In this document: positions 28,960 through 37,348 of the stretch, in pieces
Layout: the number at the start of each line of letters is the position of its first letter
Position numbering within the stretch: position 1 is the first letter of the stretch
Source: Rhizobium sp. Root1212
GTDB lineage: Bacteria > Pseudomonadota > Alphaproteobacteria > Rhizobiales > Rhizobiaceae
DNA length: 64,000 nucleotides
Assembly (NCBI RefSeq): GCF_001424985.1
Contig: NZ_LMDA01000012.1
Location: 372,001-436,000 of the forward strand
Direction of reading: 5' to 3'
Program-made: the position numbers and the translations under genes
The notes under the pieces: model-generated
Told to the model about the DNA's origin: nothing
The model's database searches: none
Seen by the model: only the letters and a program-made list of their open reading frames with translations

Positions 28960-29895
28960 ATGGAATGGAAGGGCCGTCGCCAATCGGGCAATATCGAAGA
29001 TGCGCGCGGATCGGGTCCGGTGCGCGGTGGCATGGGCGGCAATCCCTTCGGCCGCGGCGGCGGCTTCCGCATTCCGACCGGGAGCGGTGGTCGCGGCGGC
29101 GGCATGAGCATCGGCACGATCATCTTCCTTGTCGTCATCTATTTCGTCCTGAAGATGATGGGTATCGACCTTTTGCAGGTAATGGATGGCGGCCAGGTGA
29201 GCCCGAGCCCGTCCGGTTACGAGCAGAGCGACGGCACCACCCAAAGCACCGCCGAGGAAGGAGAGCGCAAGGCCTTCGTCGCCACCGTGCTGGCAGAGAC
29301 GGAAGATACGTGGAACGGCATTTTCCAGGCCAGCGGCCGCACCTATGAGGAGCCGAAGCTGGTCCTCTTCCGAGACGGCATCAATTCGGCCTGCGGCACG
29401 GCCTCGTCCGCAACCGGCCCGTTCTATTGCCCCGGCGACCACAAGGTCTATCTCGATATGTCGTTCTTCGACGAACTCGCGCAGCGCTTCGATGCGTCCG
29501 GCGATTTCGCGGAAGCCTATGTCGTCGCTCACGAGGTCGGCCACCATGTCCAGAACCTTCTCGGCATCCTGCCGAAGGTCAACGCCCAGCGCCAGCGCAT
29601 GAGTGAGGCCGAATCCAACCAGATGTCCGTCCGAACAGAGCTGCAGGCCGATTGCTTCGCCGGCATCTGGGGCAAATATACCCAGCAGAAGGGCATTCTG
29701 GACAAGGGCGATCTTGAGGAAGCCCTGAACGCCGCGCAGCAGATCGGCGACGACACGCTGCAGAAGCGCACGCAGGGTTATGTCGTGCCGGAAAGCTTCA
29801 ACCACGGCACGTCCGAACAGCGTTCCCGCTGGTTCAAACGCGGTTTCGACAGCGGCAAGCTTTCGGCCTGCGATACGTTTAACAGCGACATCTGA
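28960..29895 (+). CDS. Neutral zinc metallopeptidase (YpfJ family)
   Basis: A 311-residue membrane-anchored protein. A Gly/Arg-rich N-terminus is followed by one TM helix (about residues 51-66), then the zincin-like domain with HEVGHH (His191, Glu192, His195) and a later ELQADCFAGIWG carrying the third ligand region. The family is described as putative neutral zinc metallopeptidases; activity is rarely demonstrated. The ATG at 28960 has GGGAG upstream. The GFA gene follows after 5 bp. Confidence 0.9.
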   Translation: MEWKGRRQSGNIEDARGSGPVRGGMGGNPFGRGGGFRIPTGSGGRGGGMSIGTIIFLVVIYFVLKMMGIDLLQVMDGGQVSPSPSGYEQSDGTTQSTAEEGERKAFVATVLAETEDTWNGIFQASGRTYEEPKLVLFRDGINSACGTASSATGPFYCPGDHKVYLDMSFFDELAQRFDASGDFAEAYVVAHEVGHHVQNLLGILPKVNAQRQRMSEAESNQMSVRTELQADCFAGIWGKYTQQKGILDKGDLEEALNAAQQIGDDTLQKRTQGYVVPESFNHGTSEQRSRWFKRGFDSGKLSACDTFNSDI

Positions 29896-29900
29896 TCGCA

Positions 29901-30323
29901 ATGACGGATAGCGAAACGACGCGCTGCCTGCGTGGCAGATGCCTGTGCGGCGCGGTCGAATATGCGGTGGCGGATGCCTTCGAATATGCGCTGAATTGCC
30001 ATTGTTCGAACTGCCGCCGCGCTACCGGTTCAGCCTTCAAGGCGTTCGCCGGGATCGAACGGGCATCTCTGGAACTGGTAAACGGCGCCGATGGCGTCCT
30101 TATCTATGGGGATGAGCAGGGGGCGCACGATGTTCACTGCGCCACCTGCGGCTCGCTTCTCCATTCGGTCGTTCGTGAGGGGCGCTATGTCCATGTGACG
30201 ATGGGCACGCTCACCGATACGCCTTCGATTCGACCGACCGCCCATATTTTCGTGGGCTCGAAGGCGCCGTGGCATGAGATCACCGACGGATTGCCGGCCT
30301 ACGACGAATTTCCCGACGTTTGA
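29901..30323 (+). CDS. GFA-domain (glutathione-dependent formaldehyde-activating-like) protein
   Basis: A 140-residue zinc-binding protein of the GFA/CENP-V family. It has CLCGAVEY (Cys14, Cys16), CHCSNCRR (Cys33, Cys35, Cys38) and CATCGS as the cysteine clusters. Most members are of unknown function despite the name. It starts 5 bp after the metallopeptidase gene and is likely cotranscribed. Confidence 0.88.
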   Translation: MTDSETTRCLRGRCLCGAVEYAVADAFEYALNCHCSNCRRATGSAFKAFAGIERASLELVNGADGVLIYGDEQGAHDVHCATCGSLLHSVVREGRYVHVTMGTLTDTPSIRPTAHIFVGSKAPWHEITDGLPAYDEFPDV

Positions 30324-30383
30324 GGTTATTGAAAGCGCCCGGCGCTGTTCTAGCTGTCCTCGCTCAAACCGGAGGAGACGGAC

Positions 30384-30812
30384 ATGGAAACCAACGAATT
30401 GCATCGGGGACGCCTGATCGATCATATCCAGCTTGTCGTGCGTGATCTTGCAGCGAGCCGGGATTTTTACGGCGCGATCTTCGAGGTGCTCGGCATCCCG
30501 ATCGGCGGCGAGGAAGAAAGCTATTTCTGGGCCGACGAACTCTTCATTTCATCGGCCGATAGCGAAGCTGCCGCAGGCAAGCTCACCGGCCGGCATCATC
30601 TTGCGTTTCAGGCCGCCGACGAGGCGACGGTTCGCGCCTTCCATGAGGCCGGCCTTGCCCATGGAGGGCAAGATAATGGCGGGCCGGGCGAAAGGCCTTA
30701 CCACCCCGGCTATTATGCCGCCTTCCTGCTCGATCCGGATGGCAACAATATCGAGGCGGTTTTTCACGGGGTCGCGAAGCGCAGCGCGCCTTCGGTGAAG
30801 ATCACGTTCTAG
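30384..30812 (+). CDS. VOC-family (glyoxalase/bleomycin resistance-like) protein
   Basis: A 142-residue single vicinal-oxygen-chelate domain. The first beta-alpha-beta unit begins IDHIQLVVRDLAASRDFY and the second has GRHHLAFQA. The C-terminal YYAAFLLDPDGNNIEAVFH carries the metal-binding Glu. The substrate is unknown. GAGGAGACGGAC precedes the ATG. It is convergent with the GNAT gene, one base apart. Confidence 0.88.
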   Translation: METNELHRGRLIDHIQLVVRDLAASRDFYGAIFEVLGIPIGGEEESYFWADELFISSADSEAAAGKLTGRHHLAFQAADEATVRAFHEAGLAHGGQDNGGPGERPYHPGYYAAFLLDPDGNNIEAVFHGVAKRSAPSVKITF

Positions 30813-30813
30813 C

Positions 30814-31494
30814 TCAGATCTCTCTGCCCATGATGACGGCGTTCATCAATTCCCGCGTCCTGAAGCCGATGGATTCGTAGAGGGCAATGGCAGCGCTGTT
30901 CGTTGTAAAGGCGTGCAGATACGGGCGCTCGTCCTTCTCGAAAATCCGCCCGCCGACATACAGCGAGAGCAGACGGCCGAACCCCTTGCCGCGCACATCG
31001 GGATGGGTGCAGACGCCGCTGAGTTCGGTGAAACCGGGTTGTTTCAGCCGTTCGCCGGCCATGGCGACAAGTCGCCCATTTTCCTTGATGCCCCAAAAGT
31101 CGCCGAGGCTCTGCGCATGGAGGGTGAAGGGGCCGGGTTTCGTCAGCATCGCGAGCGCCAGCATCTCTTCCGCATCTGCCGTCGTCAACGGCACGATCCG
31201 CGCGTCCTCGATGACGGGAAGGTGCTGTTCGGCCTGCATCTGTACCAGCTTTGCGCTCATTCGGACGGTAAACTGTTCTGGGACGCGGATGTCGTCGCGT
31301 TGCACGACCAGCAGCGTTTCGCCCGGCGAGGGCAGTTTTGCCAGCGCTTCCCAGCTTTCAACGTCGTCATCGCGCGGGCCGGCGAAGGTGTGGATGGGCG
31401 GACGGAACCGTTTCGCGCGGTCCGTGCCTTCGCCAAGGGCGGCATGGCGTGTTTCCAGCGCGCTCCAGATGGGACGGTCGAGAATGTGGTTCAC
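30814..31494 (-). CDS. GNAT-family N-acetyltransferase
   Basis: A 226-residue protein with a C-terminal acetyltransferase domain. SGVCTHPDVRGKGFGRLLS is the acetyl-CoA loop and AIALYESIGF the typical C-terminal motif. The N-terminal 100 residues are a separate, less conserved domain. I chose GTG at 31494 because AGGAG lies 8 nt upstream and it just overlaps the stop of the MarR gene; the frame extends six codons to an ATG at 31512. It forms an operon with the MarR gene and is thus probably under its control. Confidence 0.85.
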   Translation of the reverse strand: MNHILDRPIWSALETRHAALGEGTDRAKRFRPPIHTFAGPRDDDVESWEALAKLPSPGETLLVVQRDDIRVPEQFTVRMSAKLVQMQAEQHLPVIEDARIVPLTTADAEEMLALAMLTKPGPFTLHAQSLGDFWGIKENGRLVAMAGERLKQPGFTELSGVCTHPDVRGKGFGRLLSLYVGGRIFEKDERPYLHAFTTNSAAIALYESIGFRTRELMNAVIMGREI

Positions 31495-31498
31495 GATT

Positions 31499-31981
31499 CT
31501 AGCTCCTGTCATCGCTTCGCTGTTTCAGGGAGCGGGTGGCAAGGCCGTCTTCGATGGCGGCCAGTTGTTCGAGGAGGGTGCCGGGGAGATCGCCGCAGAG
31601 ATCGCGAACGGCGTCTTCGATCCGTGGCCAGATCCCGGCCTTCGCATGCTCGACGAGGTCACGGCCGCTCTCGGTGAGATCGACGATCTTCCGCCGCTGA
31701 TCGTCTTCGTCGGGCTTCACCGCGAGATAGCCGAGATCGACAAGCTGGTTGACGCTACGGGTAATGGCCGGCTGGGTGATACCGAGTGCTTCCGCAAGAT
31801 CGCCGATCGTCAGCGGCCCGAGCCGGTCGATGGCCGCGAGCATCGGGCATTGCCCCGCGCCGACCGGCAAATCCATCGCATCGACGATGGCCTGCGTATC
31901 GGCTTGCAGGCGTTCGCCGATGCGTTTCATGCGCGTGCCCAGACAGAGAAACCCCAGCGATTTGACGACGTCCTCAACCAT
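31499..31981 (-). CDS. MarR-family transcriptional regulator
   Basis: A 160-residue winged-helix regulator. TIGDLAEALGITQPAITRSV is the recognition region and the wing is KPDEDDQRRKIVDLT. A 30-bp perfect palindrome (31997-32026) lies directly upstream; the open frame actually reads through it, but that would put the operator inside the coding sequence. The ATG at 31981 (GGAAG upstream) or 31987 is the real start. The promoter -10 box lies inside the palindrome, so the protein should repress itself and the downstream GNAT gene. Confidence 0.88.
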   Translation of the reverse strand: MVEDVVKSLGFLCLGTRMKRIGERLQADTQAIVDAMDLPVGAGQCPMLAAIDRLGPLTIGDLAEALGITQPAITRSVNQLVDLGYLAVKPDEDDQRRKIVDLTESGRDLVEHAKAGIWPRIEDAVRDLCGDLPGTLLEQLAAIEDGLATRSLKQRSDDRS

Positions 31982-31996
31982 GCTCATCTTCCGCAT

Positions 31997-32026
31997 CCGT
32001 GTTATATAACAAGTTATATAACACGG
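31997..32026. promoter_or_regulatory. 30-bp perfect palindromic operator of the MarR-GNAT operon
   Basis: CCGTGTTATATAAC, AA, GTTATATAACACGG: 14-bp perfect arms. It overlaps a minus-strand promoter (CTGGAC at 32036-32041, 17-bp spacer, TATAAC at 32013-32018), so binding would block RNA polymerase. Confidence 0.85.
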
Positions 32027-32163
32027 TATGAAACTGTCCAGCGGATTTTTCATTGGGTCGAAGGTGAGGGCCTTTGAGGGAGGAGCATGAGGGTCGCGCG
32101 GCTCTGACGTTAGATGAGGCCGGTTGAGATTTCTGTTTTGTTTTAAATATTTTACACGAATGT

Positions 32164-32192
32164 CTTGAAACGGTTACATTCCTCCCCCATAT
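32164..32192 (+). promoter_or_regulatory. Promoter of an orphan transcription unit
   Basis: Plus strand: CTTGAA (32164-32169), exactly 17 bp, CCATAT (32187-32192). Close to the rhizobial housekeeping consensus CTTGAC-N17-CTATAT. Confidence 0.6.
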
Positions 32193-32198
32193 TGGCCT

Positions 32199-32292
32199 CA
32201 ACAAAGAATTCATCTCCGCCTGACCACGGATGTACTGGCAGTCGTCGAGATGGAGTGAGGAAGGTCGGTGCGAATTTCGCCCGGCCTTTTTT
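32199..32292 (+). ncRNA. Candidate orphan small RNA
   Basis: About 94 nt between a near-consensus promoter (32164-32192) and a strong Rho-independent terminator (stem AGGTCGG/CCGGCCT with inner GCGAA/TTCGC, then six T). No plus-strand gene lies upstream that would need the terminator. An internal CATCTC (32211-32216) can pair with GAGATG (32247-32252). No open reading frame with an RBS fits. I do not recognise the family. Confidence 0.6.
32262..32292 (+). terminator. Rho-independent terminator of the orphan unit
   Basis: AGGTCGG (32262-32268) pairs with CCGGCCT (32281-32287); GCGAA/TTCGC extends the stem; six T follow. Confidence 0.82.
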
Positions 32293-32353
32293 GTTGCCTG
32301 CGGGCATCGGAAAGACCGGCGGCTCGCACCGCCGCACTTTCAATCTTCAGTCC

Positions 32354-33349
32354 CTATTTCTCGCTGTCCATATGGGCGAGCATCGCTGCAGCATAGCGGG
32401 TTCCGGCCGCGGCACCCTTCGGCACGGCTGTTTCGATTGCGTCCATATCGGTACCGGTCAAGACGACCGCCTGGCTTGCCAGAGCCTCCTGCAACCGGTC
32501 GCGGCGGCGGGCGCCGACCAGCGGCACGATATCGCTGCCCTGGGCTGCGACCCAGGCGATGGCGATCTGCGCCACCGTCACGCCCTTCTCATCCGCGATC
32601 TTGCGCAGGGCCTCGACCAGAGCGAGGTTGTGATCGACGTTTTCCTGCTGGAAGCGCGGGCTGATCGCCCGGAAATCGCCTTTGGTCGCGCCGTCGCCCT
32701 TCTGCCAGTGGCCGCTGATCAGGCCACGCGACAGGACGCCATAGGCCGTGATGCCGATGCCAAGGTCCCTGCAGGTCGGCAGGATTTCATCCTCTATGCC
32801 ACGCGAGATCAGCGAATATTCGATCTGCAGGTCCGAGATCGGATGCACGGCCGCCGCCCGCCGGATCGTCTCGGGGCCGACTTCCGAAAGACCGATGTGA
32901 CGGACATAGCCTTCCTTCACCAGATCGGCGATTGCGCCGATGGTGTCCTCGATCGGCACGTTCGGATCGAGGCGGGAGGGACGGTAAATGTCGATATGAT
33001 CGACACCGAGCCGCTGCAGCGTATAGGCGATGAAGGTGCGGATGGCGGCCGGGCGGCTGTCGTAACCGAGCCAGGCACCATCCGGCCCGCGGAATGCACC
33101 GAACTTCACGCTGAGCAGGACATCGTCGCGGTTGCGTCCCTTCAGGGCTTCGCCGATCAGCATTTCATTGTGGCCCATGCCATAGAAATCTCCGGTGTCC
33201 AGCAGGTTGATGCCGGCTTCGAGCGCTGCGTGGATGGTGGCGATGCTTTCGCTGCGATCGGCGGGGCCGTACATGCCCGACATGCCCATGCAGCCCAAAC
33301 CAAGCGTGGAAACGAGCGGGCCGGTCCTGCCAAGTTGTACCGTTTTCAT
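32354..33349 (-). CDS. Aldo/keto reductase
   Basis: A 331-residue NADP-dependent TIM-barrel oxidoreductase. The start [20 protein letters not shown] is typical. The catalytic region [14 protein letters not shown] supplies the Asp and Tyr, and VLLSVKFG the Lys. The usual His of the tetrad appears as Ser in [10 protein letters not shown], a variant I associate with this subgroup. The C-terminal [16 protein letters not shown] binds NADP. It is divergent from a LysR gene, 112 bp apart, which is the likely regulator. The physiological substrate is unknown. Confidence 0.92.
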   Translation of the reverse strand: MKTVQLGRTGPLVSTLGLGCMGMSGMYGPADRSESIATIHAALEAGINLLDTGDFYGMGHNEMLIGEALKGRNRDDVLLSVKFGAFRGPDGAWLGYDSRPAAIRTFIAYTLQRLGVDHIDIYRPSRLDPNVPIEDTIGAIADLVKEGYVRHIGLSEVGPETIRRAAAVHPISDLQIEYSLISRGIEDEILPTCRDLGIGITAYGVLSRGLISGHWQKGDGATKGDFRAISPRFQQENVDHNLALVEALRKIADEKGVTVAQIAIAWVAAQGSDIVPLVGARRRDRLQEALASQAVVLTGTDMDAIETAVPKGAAAGTRYAAAMLAHMDSEK

Positions 33350-33461
33350 GTCATTCTCCTCTAATCCGTCAGATGTCGGTTGATCCGGAGACTGTTTTAC
33401 AGCGACAGTTGTTGTGCGATAATCCGTACCCAGCCATACAGCTTGTGCGGAATTTTGAACA

Positions 33462-34355
33462 ATGAGCGATTTACCTCTTGCCGATCTTGGTGCCTTTACC
33501 GCTGTCGCTCAAGAACGCAGTTTTCGCGCGGCGGCGATGAAACGCGGCGTTTCGGCCTCCGCCCTGAGCGAGGCCTTGCGGCGGCTGGAGCAGCGGCTCG
33601 GCGTGCGGCTTCTCAATCGCACGACCCGTAGCGTCACGGTTACCGAGGCGGGAGAGCGGCTGCTGGAGCGGCTGACCCCGGCGCTCGGCGATGTGGCGCT
33701 CGCGCTCGACCAGATCAACAGTTTTCGAGAGAGCCCCGCCGGCACCTTGCGGCTCAACGTGCCGACCGTCATCGCCATGACCGTTCTGCCGCCGATCGCG
33801 AACGCCTTCCTGAAGCTCTATCCCGACATCACCCTGGAAATCCGGGCGGAGGACAGTTTCATCGACGTGCTCGCCGCCGGTTTCGATGCCGGCATCCGCT
33901 ACGACGAGCGGCTGGAGCGCGACATGATCGCCGTTCCGATCGGCCCGCGCCAGCAGCGTTATGTGACCGCCGCCGCACCCGCCTACATCGCCGCCCATGG
34001 CGTGCCGGCTCATCCCCACGATATTCTGGAGCATGTGACCATCCGCCACCGTTTCCTGAGCGGTGCCATGTCGCCCTGGGAGTTCGAGCGGGGAGAAGAA
34101 GTGATCCGCATCACGCCACCGGTGCGGCTGGTTGCCAATTCCGCCGACATGGAAGTGAAGGCGGCGATCGATGGCATCGGCATCATCAGGACGTTCGAGG
34201 ATTTTCTCGGGTCGGCCATCGCCGAGGGCAAGCTGGTGCCGATCCTCGAAGACTGGATCTCGGTTTTTCCGGGGCCGTTCCTCTATTATGCCAGCCGCCG
34301 CCACATGCCGGCGCCGCTGCGCGCCTTCGTCGATTTCATTCGCCAGCAGCGGTAG
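33462..34355 (+). CDS. LysR-family regulator
   Basis: A 297-residue LysR-type regulator. The HTH is [20 protein letters not shown] followed by [20 protein letters not shown]. The ligand domain follows. It resembles the group that controls adjacent oxidoreductases. It is divergent from the aldo/keto reductase gene, and the 112-bp gap should contain its binding site. The RBS is weak. Confidence 0.91.
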   Translation: MSDLPLADLGAFTAVAQERSFRAAAMKRGVSASALSEALRRLEQRLGVRLLNRTTRSVTVTEAGERLLERLTPALGDVALALDQINSFRESPAGTLRLNVPTVIAMTVLPPIANAFLKLYPDITLEIRAEDSFIDVLAAGFDAGIRYDERLERDMIAVPIGPRQQRYVTAAAPAYIAAHGVPAHPHDILEHVTIRHRFLSGAMSPWEFERGEEVIRITPPVRLVANSADMEVKAAIDGIGIIRTFEDFLGSAIAEGKLVPILEDWISVFPGPFLYYASRRHMPAPLRAFVDFIRQQR

Positions 34356-34493
34356 TATCCCCATCACTATCGCCGATCCCACCATCAAGAACATTGAAAT
34401 GTTCATGGATTGTTTCGGTCGATGTTTTGGGTTACGCAGTATTCTCAGAGTTTCGTTCGTGTTTTGTATTCAGGCGTCGTTGCAGGGGGAGTG

Positions 34494-35726
34494 ATGATCG
34501 ATCCGAAATCGGCACGGCGCGGCCTGTTCCTCGTCTTCGTCATCCTGTTTCTCGATGTCATGGGCATCGCCATCATCATGCCGGTGCTGCCCGCCTATCT
34601 GGAGGAACTGACGGGTGCGACGATCGGCGAGGCGGCGGTGGAGGGCGGCTGGCTGCTGCTCGTCTATTCCGGCATGCAATTTCTGTTCGCGCCGCTGATC
34701 GGCAATCTGTCGGATCGTTTTGGCCGACGGCCGGTGCTTCTCGCGTCGGTTCTCACTTTCGCATTCGACAATCTGATCTGTGCGCTGGCGACCTCCTACG
34801 GGATGCTGTTCGTCGGACGGGTTCTGGCCGGCATCAGCGGCGCGAGTTTCTCGACCGCGTCGGCCTATATCGCCGATGCCAGCGACGACAGCAATCGCGC
34901 CAAGAATTTCGGACTGATCGGCATAGCCTTTGGCACCGGCTTTGCGCTGGGGCCGGTGCTGGGCGGCGTGCTCGGCGAGTTCGGGCCGCGGGTGCCGTTC
35001 TTTGGCGCTGCAGCGCTGTCCTTCGTCAATTTCGCCGTTGCCTTCTTTCTGTTGCCGGAAACGCTGGCCCAGGAACATCGCCGCCGCTTCCAATGGAAAC
35101 GTGCCAATCCGCTCGGCACGCTGAAGCAGATGCGCAACTATCCCGGCATCGGCTGGATATTGCTCGTCTTTTTCCTCTACTGGCAGGCCCATGCCGTCTA
35201 TCCGGCGGTCTGGCCGTTCGTCACCTCGGAGCGCTATGGCTGGAGCGAGGGGCAGATCGGCCTGTCGCTCGGTATCTTCGGCATTTGCGGGGCCATCGTC
35301 ATGGGCTTCGTGCTGCCGCGGGTGGTGCCGCTGCTCGGCGAGTGGAAGGCGGGCGTGGTGGGGCTCATTTTCACCGGGCTCGGGTTTTTCGGTTATGCCT
35401 TCGCCTTTCAGGGCTGGATGGTCTATGCCGTCATTCTTGCGACCTGTCTTGAGGCACTTGCCGACCCGCCGCTCAGGAGTATCGCCGCAGCCCAGGTACC
35501 GCCGTCCGCTCAAGGGGAACTGCAAGGGGCGCTCTCCAGCATATCGAGTTTCACGACGATCGTCGGCCCGCTCATGTTCACGCAGATCTTTGCGCACTTC
35601 ACTGCACCGCAAGCGCCCGTGCATTTTGCCGGTGCGCCTTACCTCCTGAGCGCCGTCTTCACGATTTTCGCCATCGTCATCTATGTGATGCGGCTGCGGT
35701 CCAAAGCAGTGCCGGCGAGCGCATAG
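34494..35726 (+). CDS. TetA-like MFS exporter
   Basis: A 410-residue, twelve-TM drug:H+ antiporter of the TCR/Tet type. Motif C-like features and the loop 2-3 motif GNLSDRFGRRPV (about residues 70-81) are present; the start is GLFLVFVILFLDVMGIAIIM. I chose ATG 34494 because GGGGGAG precedes it; an in-frame start at 34410 has no RBS. Chromosomal rhizobial homologues are usually annotated TCR/Tet family; actual tetracycline export is not implied. Confidence 0.9.
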   Translation: MIDPKSARRGLFLVFVILFLDVMGIAIIMPVLPAYLEELTGATIGEAAVEGGWLLLVYSGMQFLFAPLIGNLSDRFGRRPVLLASVLTFAFDNLICALATSYGMLFVGRVLAGISGASFSTASAYIADASDDSNRAKNFGLIGIAFGTGFALGPVLGGVLGEFGPRVPFFGAAALSFVNFAVAFFLLPETLAQEHRRRFQWKRANPLGTLKQMRNYPGIGWILLVFFLYWQAHAVYPAVWPFVTSERYGWSEGQIGLSLGIFGICGAIVMGFVLPRVVPLLGEWKAGVVGLIFTGLGFFGYAFAFQGWMVYAVILATCLEALADPPLRSIAAAQVPPSAQGELQGALSSISSFTTIVGPLMFTQIFAHFTAPQAPVHFAGAPYLLSAVFTIFAIVIYVMRLRSKAVPASA

Positions 35727-35880
35727 ATGCGCAAAAATCCATCAGATTTTGTGATGTTTTGATGAAAAGATAAGCAATTTTGAGCCTATCGCTGGCCTTT
35801 GAAGGGTGCTTGCGCTATTTCCCATGGCACCCACCATGCGGCCATTGTCCGGCTGCGGTGAATCCAAGGCTATTCTTATC

Positions 35881-37293
35881 ATGTTGACGAGGAACGAAAA
35901 CCCAACGGAGGTTGGCACGAACAATGCGTGGTCTGCGCATTACCGCGCCAGCATTGTGCTCGGCATTCCCTTCATCGGCGCGCAGATCGCCCAGTTCGCC
36001 ATCCATGCGACCGACGTGCTGATGGTCGGCCGTCTCGGCACCACCGAGCTTGCCGCGATGGTGCTTGCGGCGCAGATGTTCTTCACTGTCTTCATCTTCG
36101 GCTCCGGTTTTGCCAATGCCGTCGTGCCGATCGTCGCGCAAGCGGAAGGTCGGGGTGATCGTGTGGCGGTGCGCCGCGCCGTGCGCATGGGCATGTGGGC
36201 GGTGCTCGGCTACGGCGTGCTGACTGCACCGCTTCTGTGGAATGCGGAGCATGTACTCCGTTTCATGGGGCAGCAGCCAAAGGTGGCTGAACTGGCCGGC
36301 CACTACCTGCGCGTGGCGCAGTGGGGGATATTTCCGGCGCTCCTGTTCATGGTGCTGCGCGGTTTTCTGAGTTCGCTGCAGCGGGCCGGTGTCATCCTCT
36401 ATGTCACGATCGCCATTCTCGCGGCCAATGCCGTGCTCTGCTATATCCTGATCTACGGTCATTTCGGCGCACCCGCATTGGGTATCGTCGGTGCGGGCTT
36501 CTCCGCACTGGTGGTCAACGCGCTGAGCTTCGTGCTGCTCTACATCTATATCCAGCGCATTCCGCAGACCCGCGATTACGAAATCTTCGTCCGCTTCTGG
36601 CGCTCGGATTGGCCGGTCCTCAAGGAAGTCGTGAAGCTCGGCCTGCCGATCGCGGTCACCGTGCTGGCGGAAGTCAGCCTGTTTACCGTCGCATCGCTGC
36701 TGATGGGCATGATCGGTACGGTCGAGCTTGCCGCCCACGGCATCGCCCTGCAATTCGCCTCCGTCGCCTTCATGGTGCCGCTCGGCCTCGCGCAGGTTGC
36801 GACGGTTCGTATCGGTCTCGCCCACGGCCGGGGCGATGCGGTGGGCATCAAGCGGGCGGCGATTTCGGTGCTGGTGCTCGGCTGCGCTTTCTCGGCCGTC
36901 GGTAGCCTTATCTTTGCGTTCTTCTCGCATGAGCTTGCGATGCTTTATCTCGACGTGCGCCGGCCGGATGCGATGGAGGTCATCGCCTATGCCGGGCCGC
37001 TGATCGTGATCGCCGGGGCCTTCCAGCTCGTCGATGGCGTGCAGGCGCTGGCCGCCGGCATGCTGCGGGGCTTGAAGGATACGACAGTGCCGATGATCTT
37101 CGCGCTGATCTCCTATTGGGCGATCGGTTTCGTCGCGGCCTATGTGCTGGCGTTTCCGCTCGGCTTCGGCGGCATCGGCGTCTGGTACGGCTTCGTTATC
37201 GGGCTGACGGCAGCGAGCACGTCGCTCACCTGGCGGTTCTTCCGCTTCCTGTCGCGGGAGCGCAAGATTCTGCAGCGGGCGGCTGCGGCCTGA
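35881..37293 (+). CDS. MATE-family efflux transporter (NorM-like)
   Basis: A 470-residue cation-coupled exporter with about twelve hydrophobic segments in two MATE repeats. The first repeat shows IPFIGAQIAQFAIHATDVLMVGRLG and the second LGLPIAVTVLAEVSLFTVASLLMG. The start is uncertain: the ATG at 35881 gives family length, an upstream in-frame start at 35806 adds 25 residues, and neither has a good RBS. It is convergent with carA across a strong bidirectional terminator. Confidence 0.9.
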   Translation: MLTRNENPTEVGTNNAWSAHYRASIVLGIPFIGAQIAQFAIHATDVLMVGRLGTTELAAMVLAAQMFFTVFIFGSGFANAVVPIVAQAEGRGDRVAVRRAVRMGMWAVLGYGVLTAPLLWNAEHVLRFMGQQPKVAELAGHYLRVAQWGIFPALLFMVLRGFLSSLQRAGVILYVTIAILAANAVLCYILIYGHFGAPALGIVGAGFSALVVNALSFVLLYIYIQRIPQTRDYEIFVRFWRSDWPVLKEVVKLGLPIAVTVLAEVSLFTVASLLMGMIGTVELAAHGIALQFASVAFMVPLGLAQVATVRIGLAHGRGDAVGIKRAAISVLVLGCAFSAVGSLIFAFFSHELAMLYLDVRRPDAMEVIAYAGPLIVIAGAFQLVDGVQALAAGMLRGLKDTTVPMIFALISYWAIGFVAAYVLAFPLGFGGIGVWYGFVIGLTAASTSLTWRFFRFLSRERKILQRAAAA

Positions 37294-37307
37294 TCATCTG
37301 AACGCAT

Positions 37308-37337
37308 AAAAAAAGGCCCGCATCGCGGGCCTTTTTT
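37308..37337. terminator. Bidirectional Rho-independent terminator (MATE / carA)
   Basis: GGCCCGC / GCGGGCC stem with a 3-nt loop, flanked by seven A and six T, so it works for both convergent genes. Confidence 0.92.
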
Positions 37338-37348
37338 CGTGTCTGTTC

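Noticed and set aside
33110-33130. Loss of function in the aldo/keto reductase because the tetrad His is Ser
   Set aside because: The PSR variant appears typical of this subgroup and the other catalytic residues and the NADP site are intact.
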